DNA of 64,000 nt from Berberis thunbergii. Taxonomy: Eukaryota > Streptophyta > Magnoliopsida > Ranunculales > Berberidaceae. Below, piece by piece: positions 11,691 to 22,358 of this stretch. The notes below the pieces were generated by a model. The model was not told the DNA's origin and ran no database searches. It was given only the letters and a program-made list of their open reading frames with translations. Location of the stretch: contig QNQO01000201.1 in NCBI GenBank assembly GCA_003290165.1, positions 1,178,001-1,242,000 on the forward strand, written 5' to 3'. The position numbers were made by a program, and so were the translations under genes. Every line of letters starts with the position of its first letter. Position 1 is the first letter of the stretch.

Positions 11691-13484
11691 TAGAGACAAG
11701 TTGTATGAACACATGCTTTATTACAAACAGAAGTACATTGATTGCTACTGACTAGAATACAAGTTTTGCTACTAACTAAAATGCTTGCATTACTACTGAC
11801 TGAAATGCTAGCATTACTATTGACTGGAATACTGACTGAAATACATGATTTTCTACTGACTGGAATGTTAGCATTACTACTGACTGAAATTCTTGCATTA
11901 CTACTAACTGGAATGCTTGCCAAATTGCTTTGACTCAGAAACTGACTTTGAATGTGTTGATCAACATAGTGAGATTCTGACTTTGATTCAGCAATAGAAA
12001 ACATGAGCTTTGAATCAGCCAGAGTCATTGAAGGAAAGAAATATAAACCTCTTTTAAGCTTCCCTTCCAAGAGAGTTTGATGTGTGACCTGATCTTTGAC
12101 AAAACATAGATCAGGATGAAACTCAAAAAACACCTTATTATCCTTGGCAAACCTAGAGACGCTTAAAAGATATTTAGTCAATTTTGGAACCTGAAGAACA
12201 TTATGAAGGTGTAAAATTCTTGAGGAATTAAAAGATTGAAGGGTAGACTGACCAATGTTTTCAATCTGAAGCGCAGTGCCATCACCAACATAGACTTGTT
12301 CATTGCCATGATAAGGGGAAGAACTCATCAAATTCTGAGAATAAGGAGTACAATGATCAGTAGCTCTTGAATCTGGGTACCATCTACTGTCAGGAGGTGT
12401 AGATGTATCACATGAATACATCTGAGACTGTGAATTGGCTATCCAAGTAGGGTGATTAGATTGACTAGTTGTTGCAGATAAAACATGTCGAGGAGTTCCA
12501 TTGTTTGACTGAGGTGAAATACCAGAAGAAGGGATCTGTGGAGAGGAGTTCCATGGATTTGAAGCATTAGTATCAAATCTAGTATAGCATTTGAATGCAA
12601 GATGCCCAACTTTGCCACATATTTGACACTGAGGTCTATTAGACTGATAGCCAGACTCTGATCTTGCTCCTTTTCCAGACCCTGATCTTGCTCCTCTAGG
12701 ATAGAACGGAGCTCTTGATTGTGGTCACCAGTTTTGTGAGCTTGACATGAATGACCTGCGTGAAGGCTTGTAAGATGTGTGAGTCACATTTACAGAACTT
12801 GATACATCAAGATCTTTCATGTGTCTTTCAATTCTTGCTTCTTGAGCAAGCAAAAGAGATTCAACCTCTGCAACAGCATACTCATCTGATCTAGAACTCA
12901 CAGATACAACAAATGTGCCATATAGCTGTGGTAAACCATCAAAAAATGGCATTGATATGATCTTGTGTAGACAGTTGATGCCCTACGGATGCTAGTTGAT
13001 CTATGATGGACTTGAGTTTGAGTAGGTACTCATTGATAGACATGTCTCTCTTCTTGAAACTCTGTAACTGAGTTCTATATTGAGAGATCTTGGCATTCGT
13101 CTGTGAGTTGAATAATGTTTCAAGAATGTGCCAAATATGTTCAGAGGTTTCACATCCTACCAACCTTGTAAAAAGTGATTCAGTCATTGAATAGAGGAGC
13201 CATGAGAAGAGTAGCTGATCCTGCTGCTCCCAGGTAAGAAATTATGGATTGACACTATTTGTTGCTTGATCGTCATTTGATAGATACTTTAATGGAGATG
13301 AAGTTTTCTCAATGAATTTTTGAAGCTTGTGCCCTTTAATCGTTGCTAATACTTGTTGTTTCCACAACAAATAGTTTTGTTCATTCAACTTCACGGACAA
13401 GGCGTGTGTAAACATTACTGGCCTTGAATCTGCCATTGCAGAGTTTGTAATTAGAGTAGTATTGGATGAAGTTGCATCTGCCAT
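11690..13484 (-). pseudogene. Copia 2 gag and protease region (interrupted)
   Basis: The gag frame starts with the ATG of MADATSSNTT at 13,484 and continues through 12939-13187 (LLKLKSIIDQLASVGH) and 12725-12952 in shifting frames. It then reaches a zinc-knuckle-like region near 12,600 (CYTRFDTNASNP side, CQICGKVGHLAF) and the protease-like 'YPDSRATDHCT' at about 12,370. The usual DSGA of Copia aspartic proteases reads DSRA here, so the catalytic neighbourhood is altered. The C-terminal part (11740-11935) is an 8-residue tandem repeat described separately. Confidence 0.82.
11740..11935 (-). repeat. 24-bp coding tandem repeat in Copia 2
   Basis: About eight degenerate copies of a 24-bp unit (ctgactgaaatgctagcatt plus acta on the plus strand). 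On the minus strand they encode variants of SSNASISV. Phase is mostly kept, so the repeat lengthens the polyprotein without breaking it. It lies between the protease-like region and the pre-integrase domain. Confidence 0.8.
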
Positions 13485-13574
13485 TACAGATTACTTACTG
13501 AAAGAGGTTTAAAGGAAAAAGAAGAAGATTAAGAAGAAGACAAAGAACAAGAAAGTGGAAAAGCTCTGATACCA

Positions 13575-13759
13575 TGTTAGCTTGAGAAGAAAGTTATCGG
13601 AGAAGAGTTTCTTTATTATTGATATGATCGAAAGGTTCTGATTACATTGTTTAAATAGGCAACACATAGCATAGATTAGCAAAGACAACATTGCCATGTC
13701 TGGCTGTCAATACTCACTAATAGACTAACATATTAGAAACAAATTAATTACACTTAACA
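13575..13759 (-). repeat. 5' LTR of Copia element 2
   Basis: A 185-bp repeat matching 8762-8946, with the primer-binding site at 13563-13574 immediately inside. Confidence 0.92.
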
Positions 13760-13799
13760 CTTGGATTAGTTTGTTGCGAGTCTGAACCACAGATGAATA

Positions 13800-14254
13800 T
13801 GTTGTATTTAAACTAAAAACTTAAGACTCTAGTTGATTCAATGGAAACAAGAAGAATAGAAACATACCCGATCAATCCATAGCGATTTCCTCGTTGATTG
13901 TGATGAGTTTGGATTGTTTGGATCTTCCGATTAATTCAAGCGTTTTCCCTTAGTTCTCTGTTGAGAGGATACAGAAGACAATGCCACAAATTTTCTCTAA
14001 TACGCATACGCTCAATCGGGGACCCATCCTATTTATAATGCCCATAAGTCACAACCCTTCAACTTACGGGCTGTGAATTTCCAATTCTACCCCTCATTGA
14101 ATTAGAAATTACATCCTTATTTACACAATGTTATTTATTAATACCTTATAGTCCAATACCCCTATTAGATCACATATTTAAATGGACAACACTTTAAGAT
14201 AACAATACACGTTATATTACATATGTGTGCCCACATTATTGGATTTGTCCAACA
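13800..14254 (-). repeat. 3' LTR of Copia element 3
   Basis: A 455-bp repeat, nearly identical to 20116-20570. The following stretch to about 14,625 is the element's 3' untranslated part and has no gene. Confidence 0.94.
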
Positions 14255-14625
14255 ATCTCCCACTTGGGCCACATATGTTACCGTTAATGTGTATAACCTT
14301 ATGAGCTCAAAACTTGTTATCACAAGTAAAGGTATTTCGAAACAATCTCGTCCATTGACTATACTGATATAGGATTAAAGCGATTTGCATCACAAGTAGC
14401 GTAACGAAATCCATCAATAGTCACATATACCAATATAATCAAATGACATAGATCAAACATGGATGTAGAGCATGGAAATTACATGTGATGTGATCCAAAC
14501 ATGTCTATTTCCAACCGGTCCAACTTTAATCTTTAATGAGATCAAACATATAATAAACAGACAATTGACTGAAGACTTTATTTTTGCAGAAAATACTAAA
14601 TTACACCAATGTGTCCAAAAATTCA

Positions 14626-16614
14626 TCATAGAACAACAAAACTTCCACTAAACCATGATATCCTCATGTGACATAACACCCATATGAGCGGTGTGCTCAT
14701 GAAAGACCTTGGGTGGTAATCCTTAGTAAGCGAATCCGCAATCATGGAGTGTGTCCCAATATGCTCTATGAAAATCTGTATATTCTCTACTCTCTCCTTC
14801 ACAACCAGGAACTTTATGTCAATATGATTTGACCTAGACGAGTTCCTGTTGTTGTTGGCATATAAAACTGCTGACTTATTGTCACAATATAACTTTAGTG
14901 GTCTTTCTATGTCATTCAAAATGTGCAGCCCAGTGACAAAATAACGCAGCCATAATCCGTGGTTGGAGGCCTCAAAACACGCCACATATTCTGCTTTCAT
15001 GGTGGAAGAAGCTATGAGTGTCTGTTTAGTACTTCTCCAAGAAATAGCTCCTCCAGCTAACAGATAAATGTAGCCTGATGTAGATATTCTACTATCTTGG
15101 CATCCAGCAAAATCAGAATCAGCATACCCTATGATCTCCAACTGATCTGATCTCTTGTATGTGAGCATGTAATCCTTAGTTTTCTGTAAATATCTCATAA
15201 CCCGTTTAGCTGCTTTCCAGTGACTCATCCTAGGGTTATCCAAATATCTGCCAAGCATTCCAACAATGAATGCTATGTCTGGATGTGTACATACTTGAGC
15301 ATACATAAGACTCCCAACAGCGGATGCATAGGGGATCTTTTGCATCTCTACAACTTCAAGTTTAGTCTTAGGACACTGTTTAAGACTAAATTTGTCTCCT
15401 TTAGATATAGGGGTATCTCCTGGTTTACAATCTTGCATGCCAAACCTTTTAAGCACTTTTTCTATATAGCCCTTTTGTGATAATCCAAGAATACCCCGAA
15501 AATGATCCCGGTATATCTGAATCCCTAAGACAAAAGAAGCTTCACCAAGATCTTTCATTTCAAATTTCTTTGATAGAAATCTCTTGGTTTCGTGCAACAT
15601 GTCTATATTATTAGTGGCAAGCAATATATCATCAACATACAAAACCAAGAAGATATGCTTACTCCCACTGAACTTATGATACACACAGTTATCAACAACA
15701 TTTGTCTTAAAACCAAACGAGACAATTACTTGATGAAATTTGTAATACCATTGACGAGAAGCTTGCTTGAGCCCATAGATGGATTTCTTTAGTCTACAAA
15801 CCATATTCTTTGGGTCTCCAGACACAAAGTTTTTTGGTTGCACCATATAAATTGTTTCATCAATGTCGCCATTGAGAAACGTTGTTTTAACATCCATCTG
15901 ATGCAACTCAAAGTCAAAATGTGCAACAAGAGCCATGATTGTCCAAAATGAGTCTTTCTTTGACACCGGAGAGAAAATCTCTTTATAGTCAATGCCTTCC
16001 TTTTGAGTGAAGCTTTTAGCTACAAGACAATCTTTATACATTTCCACATTATTTTTTGAGTCCTTCTTGGTTTTGAATATCCATTTACAACCAATAGGCT
16101 TTGTATTTTCATGATTGTCTTGCATAGACTTGTACTCCTCATTCATAGCATCTATCCACTTTTGAGAGTTAGAATCCTACATGGCTTGATGGAAGTTGAT
16201 TGGATCATTTTCCACCAATCCATCATTTTCCTCATGTTCTTCGAGAAATACCATATAATCATCCGAAATAGCTCTTCTCTTTTCTCTCGTGGATCTCCTT
16301 AATGGCATTTGATCTTGAGGTTGTTGAGTTTGTTCTTCTGGAATATTTAATTCAATTGGAGCAGGGAGTAGTTCAACATTGTCCTGTTGAGGTTCCAGAT
16401 CTGCTTCTTGATCAATGACAGGTATTGGAACATGTACATTGTCAACAACAGTAGTAGGAGTCGAAATTGATTCCTCCTCAAAGACAATGTCCCGTACTTG
16501 ATTTCTCCCCCCCAAACTCGACATCCTCAAAAAATGTTGTTGTCCCCGTTTCAAAAATAGACTTAATAGTGGGATTATAGAACTTGTAGCCCCTAGATTG
16601 CTAAGAGTAGCCAA
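14626..16614 (-). pseudogene. Copia 3 RT and RNase H (long open frame) plus linker
   Basis: A 506-residue frame (14626-16146) holds RT and RNase H nearly whole: GCKWIFKTKKDSKNN, FLNGDIDETIYMVQP, the catalytic YVDDILLA, then the RNase H segments YADSDFAGCQD and YCDNKSAVLYANNN, ending with DSLTKDYHP. Upstream, 16177-16614 is the acidic, Pro/Gln-rich linker between integrase and RT (EEQTQQPQDQMPLRRSTREK). A single stop near 16,180 separates them, the kind of lesion expected of a fairly recent copy. Confidence 0.9.
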
Positions 16615-17449
16615 TGAAGTAGCTGCTCACTGTTTTGGAATCTAATTTCTTTTCATTCGACCGATAAGGCCTTGCTTCAGCTGGACATCCCCAAATGTGA
16701 AAATGCTTTAGACTAGGTCTTCTACCTGTCCAAAGTTCATAAGGTGTTTTGGCAACTACTTTAGTTGGTACTCTATTAAGGATGTAAGCTGCAGTCTTTA
16801 GTGCTTCTCCCCAGAGTGATTCAGGTAAGGTAGAATGACTGATCATACTCCTTACCATGTCCTTAAGAGTTCGGTTTCGTCTTTTAGCTACACCATTCAT
16901 GCTAGGTGATCCCGGCATGGTGTATTGTGGGACGATTCCACATTCCTCTAGGAGTTTAGCAAATGGTCCTGGACGTTATTCACCGGAACCGTCATATCTG
17001 CCGTAATACTCACCACCACGGTCAGACCTAACACTTTTAATTCGTTTGTTGAGTTGGATCTCAACCTCAGCTTTGAAAGCTTTGAACATATCCAGTGACT
17101 CAGATTTCTCATGAATGAGATATAGGTACCCATAGCGTGAGTAATCGTCTATGAATGATATAAAATATTGTTGACCATTCCAAGAAGCCGAAGGGAATGG
17201 TCCACAAATATCCGTGTGGATCAATTCTAAGACGTCTGAAGTTCTATTTGCACCTAATCTCTTTTGTTTGGTCTGTTTTCCCTTGATGCACTCAATACAG
17301 ACATCAAAGTCTGAAAAATCAAGAGAATCTATTATGCCATCTGACACAAGTCTCTCCATTCTCCTTTTCGAGAGATGTCCTAAACGTTTGTGCCATAGTT
17401 TTGATGAATTTCCTTCATTTAGCTTACGCTTAGTACCACGTGATTCCAC
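16601..17449 (-). pseudogene. Copia 3 integrase
   Basis: 17449-16976 carries the pre-integrase zinc-binding part (LWHKRLGHLSKRRMERL, CIECIKGKQTK) and the start of the core (HTDICGPFPSASW, FIDDYSRYGYLY, VRSDRGGEYYG). 16918-16601 carries the C-terminal part ([33 protein letters not shown]). A frameshift near 16,940-16,980 splits them. Confidence 0.9.
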
Positions 17450-17563
17450 ATGTAAGGTTACATTATATGAGGCAATAGTATCAAGAAGATATAGGTTATC
17501 AAATGTGCATAATGAACCAGTACCAATAATAATGGAATTTAATGAAAGACTAAATTGATTATT

Positions 17564-18680
17564 TCAAAATGAACAACAATATCCAAATTTGTCCAACAAG
17601 GAAATAGAAACCAAATTCCATCTAAATGACGGTACTACAAAAGTGTCTTTCAGTTCCAAATAACAACCAGTCCCTAAGAGTAACCTAAAGTTTCCTATTG
17701 CTTCCACTTCTACCGATTTTCCATCGCCCACGAAGATGCGTCTTTCAGTATCACTTGGCTTTCGGTAGCTCAGACAACCCTGCATAGAAACACTTATGTG
17801 AGTAGTAGCACCGGAATCTAGCCACCAAGTGTTTCTAGGTACTGAAGCTAAGTTAACCTCAGAATAGACCAAAACAAGAAACATACCCTTTTTAGCACGC
17901 CAAGCGTGATACTTGGTACATTCCTTCTTTACATGTCCAGGTTTCTTACAAAAGAAACAACCCTCGTTGCCTTTCTGTTTCTTTTGTGTTGGACCCTTAG
18001 CAGCTTCATTATCCTTCTTTCGTTTTGTGCTCTTATCTTTATAGGTGCTTGCAAAATGAGCACTTTCCGTTCTGTCTTGCTTCAACCTGTCTTCCTCTTG
18101 CACACAGTAGGAAATGAGCTAATTAAGAGTCTATTTCTCCTTTTAACAGTTATAACTGACCTTAAACTGACTGTACTGTGGAGGAAGTGATATCAAAACT
18201 AGATGCACGAGTAAGTCCTCAGACAACTCAAGCTTCAGTGCTTTAAGTTTTGAAGCAAGATGAGACATCTCCATGATGTACTCTCTAATGTTCCCTTTGC
18301 CTTTATACTTTAATGAAATCAAGCTAGCTAAAAGCGTGCTTGTTTCAGCCTTATCGTTTTTTAGCAAAACGCTTTTCAAGTTCAGTAAGGAACTCACTGG
18401 CATTGGTCACCCCTGCGGATATTGCACCCCTAAAGACTTCTGGAATACCTCGCTTGATGAGCATGAGACTCATGCGATTGGAGCGTTCCCACTTCTCGAA
18501 GTATTTCCTGGCATCAGGAGTACTTGCATCTGTAAGAGGAGCGGGTTGCTCAATCCTTAAGGAAAGGTCCAGATCCATACATCCAAGAACGATTAACACG
18601 TTCTCTTTCCAGTCCTTGAAGTTTGTCCCATTAAGCATGGAAATATTATTTACACCAGCAGATATACTAGTAGCAGACAT
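17564..18680 (-). pseudogene. Copia 3 gag, zinc knuckle and protease
   Basis: Gag begins with the ATG at 18,680 (MSATSISAGVNNISMLNGT) and is frame-shifted near 18,350. It continues at 18143-18403 (ASLISLKYKGKGNIREYI). After another break near 18,120, 17564-18103 encodes a CCHC knuckle, CFFCKKPGHVKKEC, and the aspartic protease motif WWLDSGATTHIS. These motifs fit a TNT1/Tork-like lineage. Confidence 0.88.
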
Positions 18681-20115
18681 AGTAGCTGTACAGAGAATGA
18701 ATTACATAAATAACATATTCACATCATTATTCAATTGCATAAACTTTTAAATTCATACAATAGGTAAATAAAAAACCCATATTAAGATACCTAGCACAAC
18801 ATTGTTATTTAGTCTTTGGACAGAAATATCAATCTGTAAGTGGTACTCTTCGTACACAATGAAACTGGCCTAATATTATGCCTTTCTTTGGACTGACATA
18901 ATAAAAGCATGGTAAAGTAAACTTTATCACATATTTAAGACTAGGGACTATCCGGTCAAAACAATCTTCCTTTGGGCCGATTGTTTCACATGGATGTAGC
19001 ATGCTCACTTATTTAAAAATCAACCAATATTTTCTAACAGTGGTTGCTTTGGCAACCTATTAGTTAAATGGTGTAAATTTTAAATAAGGAACACAATAGT
19101 GATACATGAAACCAAAATTATATTCTATGTATAAATAAAATATAGCCATTAATACAATTAAAACATGGGTCTAAATAAAATATAGCCACAATTACATAGG
19201 TTCCAATACTTAAAAAACAATATTACCAACAGCAACGGGCCCAATAGTCAAAGTAAAATGTACTTACAGACCCAATTATTAATAACAGCAACAGGCCCAA
19301 TAGGTGAACAATCACCAAGCCCGTGAACAGTCAACTGAATAGTCACCAGGCCCATGAACTGTCACTATACAAGCCCAACATTCGCCAGGCCCAACAGTGA
19401 ATAGTCGCGGTCAATGGTGAACAGTCGCGGTCAATGTGAACAGTAATTTTTTTTTTAAATGCATAATCGCAGATACTGTTCACTGTAACAGTGAAATCAT
19501 TTTTCACTATTCACGACATTGCATATCACTGTTCACGAAATCGCGTATCACTGTTCATCACAACAGTGAAATCGGTGTTCACTGTTCACGAAATCGCATT
19601 CACTGTTCACTGTAACAGTAAAATCGGGTTTTATTTTTATTTTTTAATACATCTATTTCACCTTGATCCAAATTGTAATCTATTTCAATAGGAAATACAA
19701 TTACAATGTAATCACTGAATACAATTACACTCACAATGAAACAGTGAAGACAATTGCCATGAATACATATCTATATAGATTCAAGTCTATAATCATGAAT
19801 CCATAATCACTGTAGGTCCAGATCATGCTATATCAATCGCTATATTAATCAATAATCACTGTATTAATTCATAATCCATAATCACTGTATTCATGCTATT
19901 CATATGAATTTATAATCATGTCTTTATAATCATGTCCAAATACATAAACTATATGAATCTATAATCATAAATAACATATAGTATTCAATTGCCTTGCTAT
20001 TATATGAATATATATCATTGTATGAATCTATATATCACTGTATGAAACAAATAATCACTGTATGTTTTCCTTTATAATTTCACATGGAATCAACAGGAGT
20101 GGCTCTGATACCAAT
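18681..20115 (-). other. Copia 3 5' leader, rich in short repeats
   Basis: A 1.4-kb untranslated leader between the primer site and gag. At 19,380-19,630 it holds about ten variants of 'cactgttcac' and its complement 'gtgaacagt', several inverted to each other. At 19,800-20,060 it repeats 'aatcactgtat' and 'tgaatctata'. A similar motif (cactattcacgaattcacta, 4996-5015) occurs in the leader of Copia 1. No coding potential is seen. Confidence 0.7.
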
Positions 20116-20570
20116 TGTTGTATTTAAACTAAAAACTTAAGACTCTAGTTGATTCAATGGAAACAAGAAGAATAGAAACATACCTGATCGATCCATAGCG
20201 ATTTCCTCATTGATTGTGACGAGTTTGGATTGTTTGGATCTTCCGATTGATTCAAGCGTTTTCCCTTAGTTCTCTGTTGAGAGGATATAGAAGACAATGC
20301 TACAAATTTTCTCTAATACGCATACGCTCAATCGGGGACCCATCCTATTTATAATGCCTATAAGTCACAACCCTTCAACTTACGGGCTGTGAATTTCCAA
20401 TTCTACCCCTCATTGAATTAGAAATTACATCCTTATTTACACCATGTTATTTATTAATACCTTATAGTCCAATACCCCTATTAGATCACATATTTAAATG
20501 GACTACACTTTAAGATAGCAATACACGTTATATTACATATGTGTGCCCACATTATTGGATTTGTCCAACA
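20116..20570 (-). repeat. 5' LTR of Copia element 3
   Basis: A 455-bp repeat matching 13800-14254, with the primer site at 20102-20113. Confidence 0.94.
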
Positions 20571-20683
20571 AAATAGTCTTTGCTTCAGTATTTGGCTTGG
20601 GGTGATACCATCAAAGATGATTGTTGAAACAGTAAAAAAAAAAAATGATCCAATATTCCAGTTATGGAGCAAGCAAGGTGTAA

Positions 20684-20828
20684 GAACCCGTCTAATAGGC
20701 GAGGAAAGCAGCGAGGGAGGGGGGTGCAACCATCCATCCCCTTTGGGATGTGCGAAGGCACGCATCTCGAGGGGATGGAGGGTTGCATCCCTCCCCCTCG
20801 TTGGTTTCCTCGCCAATTAGAATTCCCG
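20684..20828. mobile_element. MULE-type MITE, copy 2 of 5 (145 bp)
   Basis: Perfect 9-bp target duplication aaggtgtaa at 20675-20683 and 20829-20837. The arms pair over most of their length ('ggcgaggaaagcagcgaggg' left, 'ccctcgttggtttcctcgcc' right), with ctaat/attag at the rim. The middle carries 'ggatgtgcg...cgcatctcgaggggatgg', shared with the other copies. Confidence 0.85.
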
Positions 20829-21670
20829 AAGGTGTAATGAAGACTGGCCTTGCAACTTTGGTGGGTCTCAATGGATTAGCCAAGTACAAATACAACTGAT
20901 TAGAAGATAACACTCATGGTAGGGTGACTTTGAAGGTATGGCAAATCCAGAACAAATTGCCACACTTCACAAAACACTACACAAAGTGGAACTCTTTAAT
21001 GAAGCTTTGAGTGCCTAATTAAACCACTCACTCTCTACTTCATGTAGTATCTTACCAAAACAAAAAACGAGAATTCTCCATGAGCAATGTTTTTCATGAT
21101 GGCATCACGGTGGCATATTAATCTTTGATTACCCACTTCATCGAGTTTATAATGGTAGATGTTATAGCAGGTGCATCAAATTTATGGCAACTTCATACTA
21201 CATGTTGTGCATTGACCCATACTTAATTAAAATGTGCAAGCAAAGCAATGAAGGTGTATGCTACTACGTAACAATAACCCTTCCACCAATATGAAGTTTT
21301 TTTTTGGGACAAGTAAATGGGATGGTCAATGATTTTTCATAAATCAATTGAAATTAATGACATCCAAGAGTTCTACAATTCTTGAATAAGAAAGAAAACG
21401 TAGTAACATGTCCTGGATGCATTGAAGAGGAGAAATATCAAGTTCATTTGGAATGAAATCGACTCTATCAAAACTCCCTTCTAACCATCACTTGATAGTA
21501 ATTAAATCTCTAGGAGAAAACAGAGTGGATTAAAGGATATAAGAGATCAATTATGGTTTTAGGAAAAAGAGAAAGGTTTGGTTTAAGAGTATCTTGTTTT
21601 AGGAAAATCAAGTTCTCAACACTCTATTTACCTTAAATATGTATAATATATTTGTCACAAAGGATTGTCT

Positions 21671-21767
21671 GTACGTGATGTGTTTTTTTTTTTTTTTTTA
21701 ATTATTCTCTGGCTCACTGTACGTGATGTGTTTTTTTTTTTTTTTTAATTCTTCTCTGGCTCACTGT
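21671..21767. repeat. 48-bp tandem duplication with poly-T
   Basis: Two adjacent copies of 'gtacgtgatgtg + poly-T + aatt(a/c)ttctctggctcactgt'. They differ by a base or two and by the T-run length. This looks like a local slippage or unequal-exchange duplication. Confidence 0.85.
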
Positions 21768-22358
21768 GAAATGAAGTTAAGTTAGGGGAACCAGACCTGC
21801 ATGCCTGGTTAAAGAATCTACAAATGAACTTGGTCAATTGGGATGCTCTCGTGTTGAGAGTTGAGACAAGAATATGATAATCTATACTCCATGGCAGTTG
21901 TATTGGATGGTGATACTGAAGTGAGTTTCTTAGAATTGGATGGTTCCGGAAAGCAAAGATTTTAACTATGCCAAGTTGTAAACATATTTTGTTGAAAAGA
22001 ACCAAGGAAAATGATGTAATTCATCAAAGGTAACTCCTTGAAAACCATATATTACACTGAATTCCCATGCTGGAAGAGTAGAATAACGAAATTTAAAAAT
22101 CTATGCTGGGATCAATATCAATTCAAAGTTGGGATACAATGTAATTTTGAGGTGATGGCTACCTCATTGTTTGTACAGGGGATTAAATAATTTCAATGTA
22201 AAACTGTCGACATATGCATGATATTATGTTCTGCACTAATTTCTAGAAAAACCTCCCAACAACTAAACTGAACAAACCCAACCATAAAAACTTCCCAATA
22301 TAAATGAGTAAAGGGACAGAAGTAGCAGATGTTACATCTCTCATTTCAATGTGCTCTC

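Larger units (their letters stand above)
8762..13759 (-). mobile_element. Copia LTR retrotransposon 2 (5.0 kb, short LTRs)
   Basis: LTRs of 185 bp each (8762-8946 and 13575-13759) start tgttag and end ttaaca. They differ at 9 positions by hand count, about 95% identical. The target duplication is cttgg (8757-8761, 13760-13764). The tRNA-Met primer site TGGTATCAGAGC adjoins the right LTR directly (plus 13563-13574). The interior runs in canonical Copia order on the minus strand: gag, protease region, integrase, RT, RNase H. Short LTRs and a gag of the 'NEQNYLLWKQQVLATIKGH' type point to the Ale/Retrofit (RE1-like) lineage. Several stops make this copy defective. Confidence 0.93.
13800..20570 (-). 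mobile_element. Copia LTR retrotransposon 3 (6.8 kb), youngest
   Basis: LTRs of 455 bp (13800-14254 and 20116-20570) run tgttgtattta to ttgtccaaca. They differ at 11 sites by hand count, about 97.6% identical; nine of the changes are transitions. The flanks gaata (13795-13799) and aaata (20571-20575) are a target duplication with one mismatch. The primer site TGGTATCAGAGC is at plus 20102-20113, two bases inside the right LTR. The minus-strand interior has gag, CCHC knuckle, protease, integrase, RT and RNase H in Copia order, each broken by few lesions. It lies only 35 bp from the duplication of Copia 2. Confidence 0.94.
20571..22358. other. intergenic, with MITE and 3' flank of IFRD gene
   Basis: No supported gene. 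It contains the Mutator-type MITE at 20684-20828 and a tandem duplication at 21671-21767. The last few hundred bases are the likely 3' untranslated region of the minus-strand IFRD gene that ends at 22359. Short open frames here lack recognisable domains. Confidence 0.5.
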
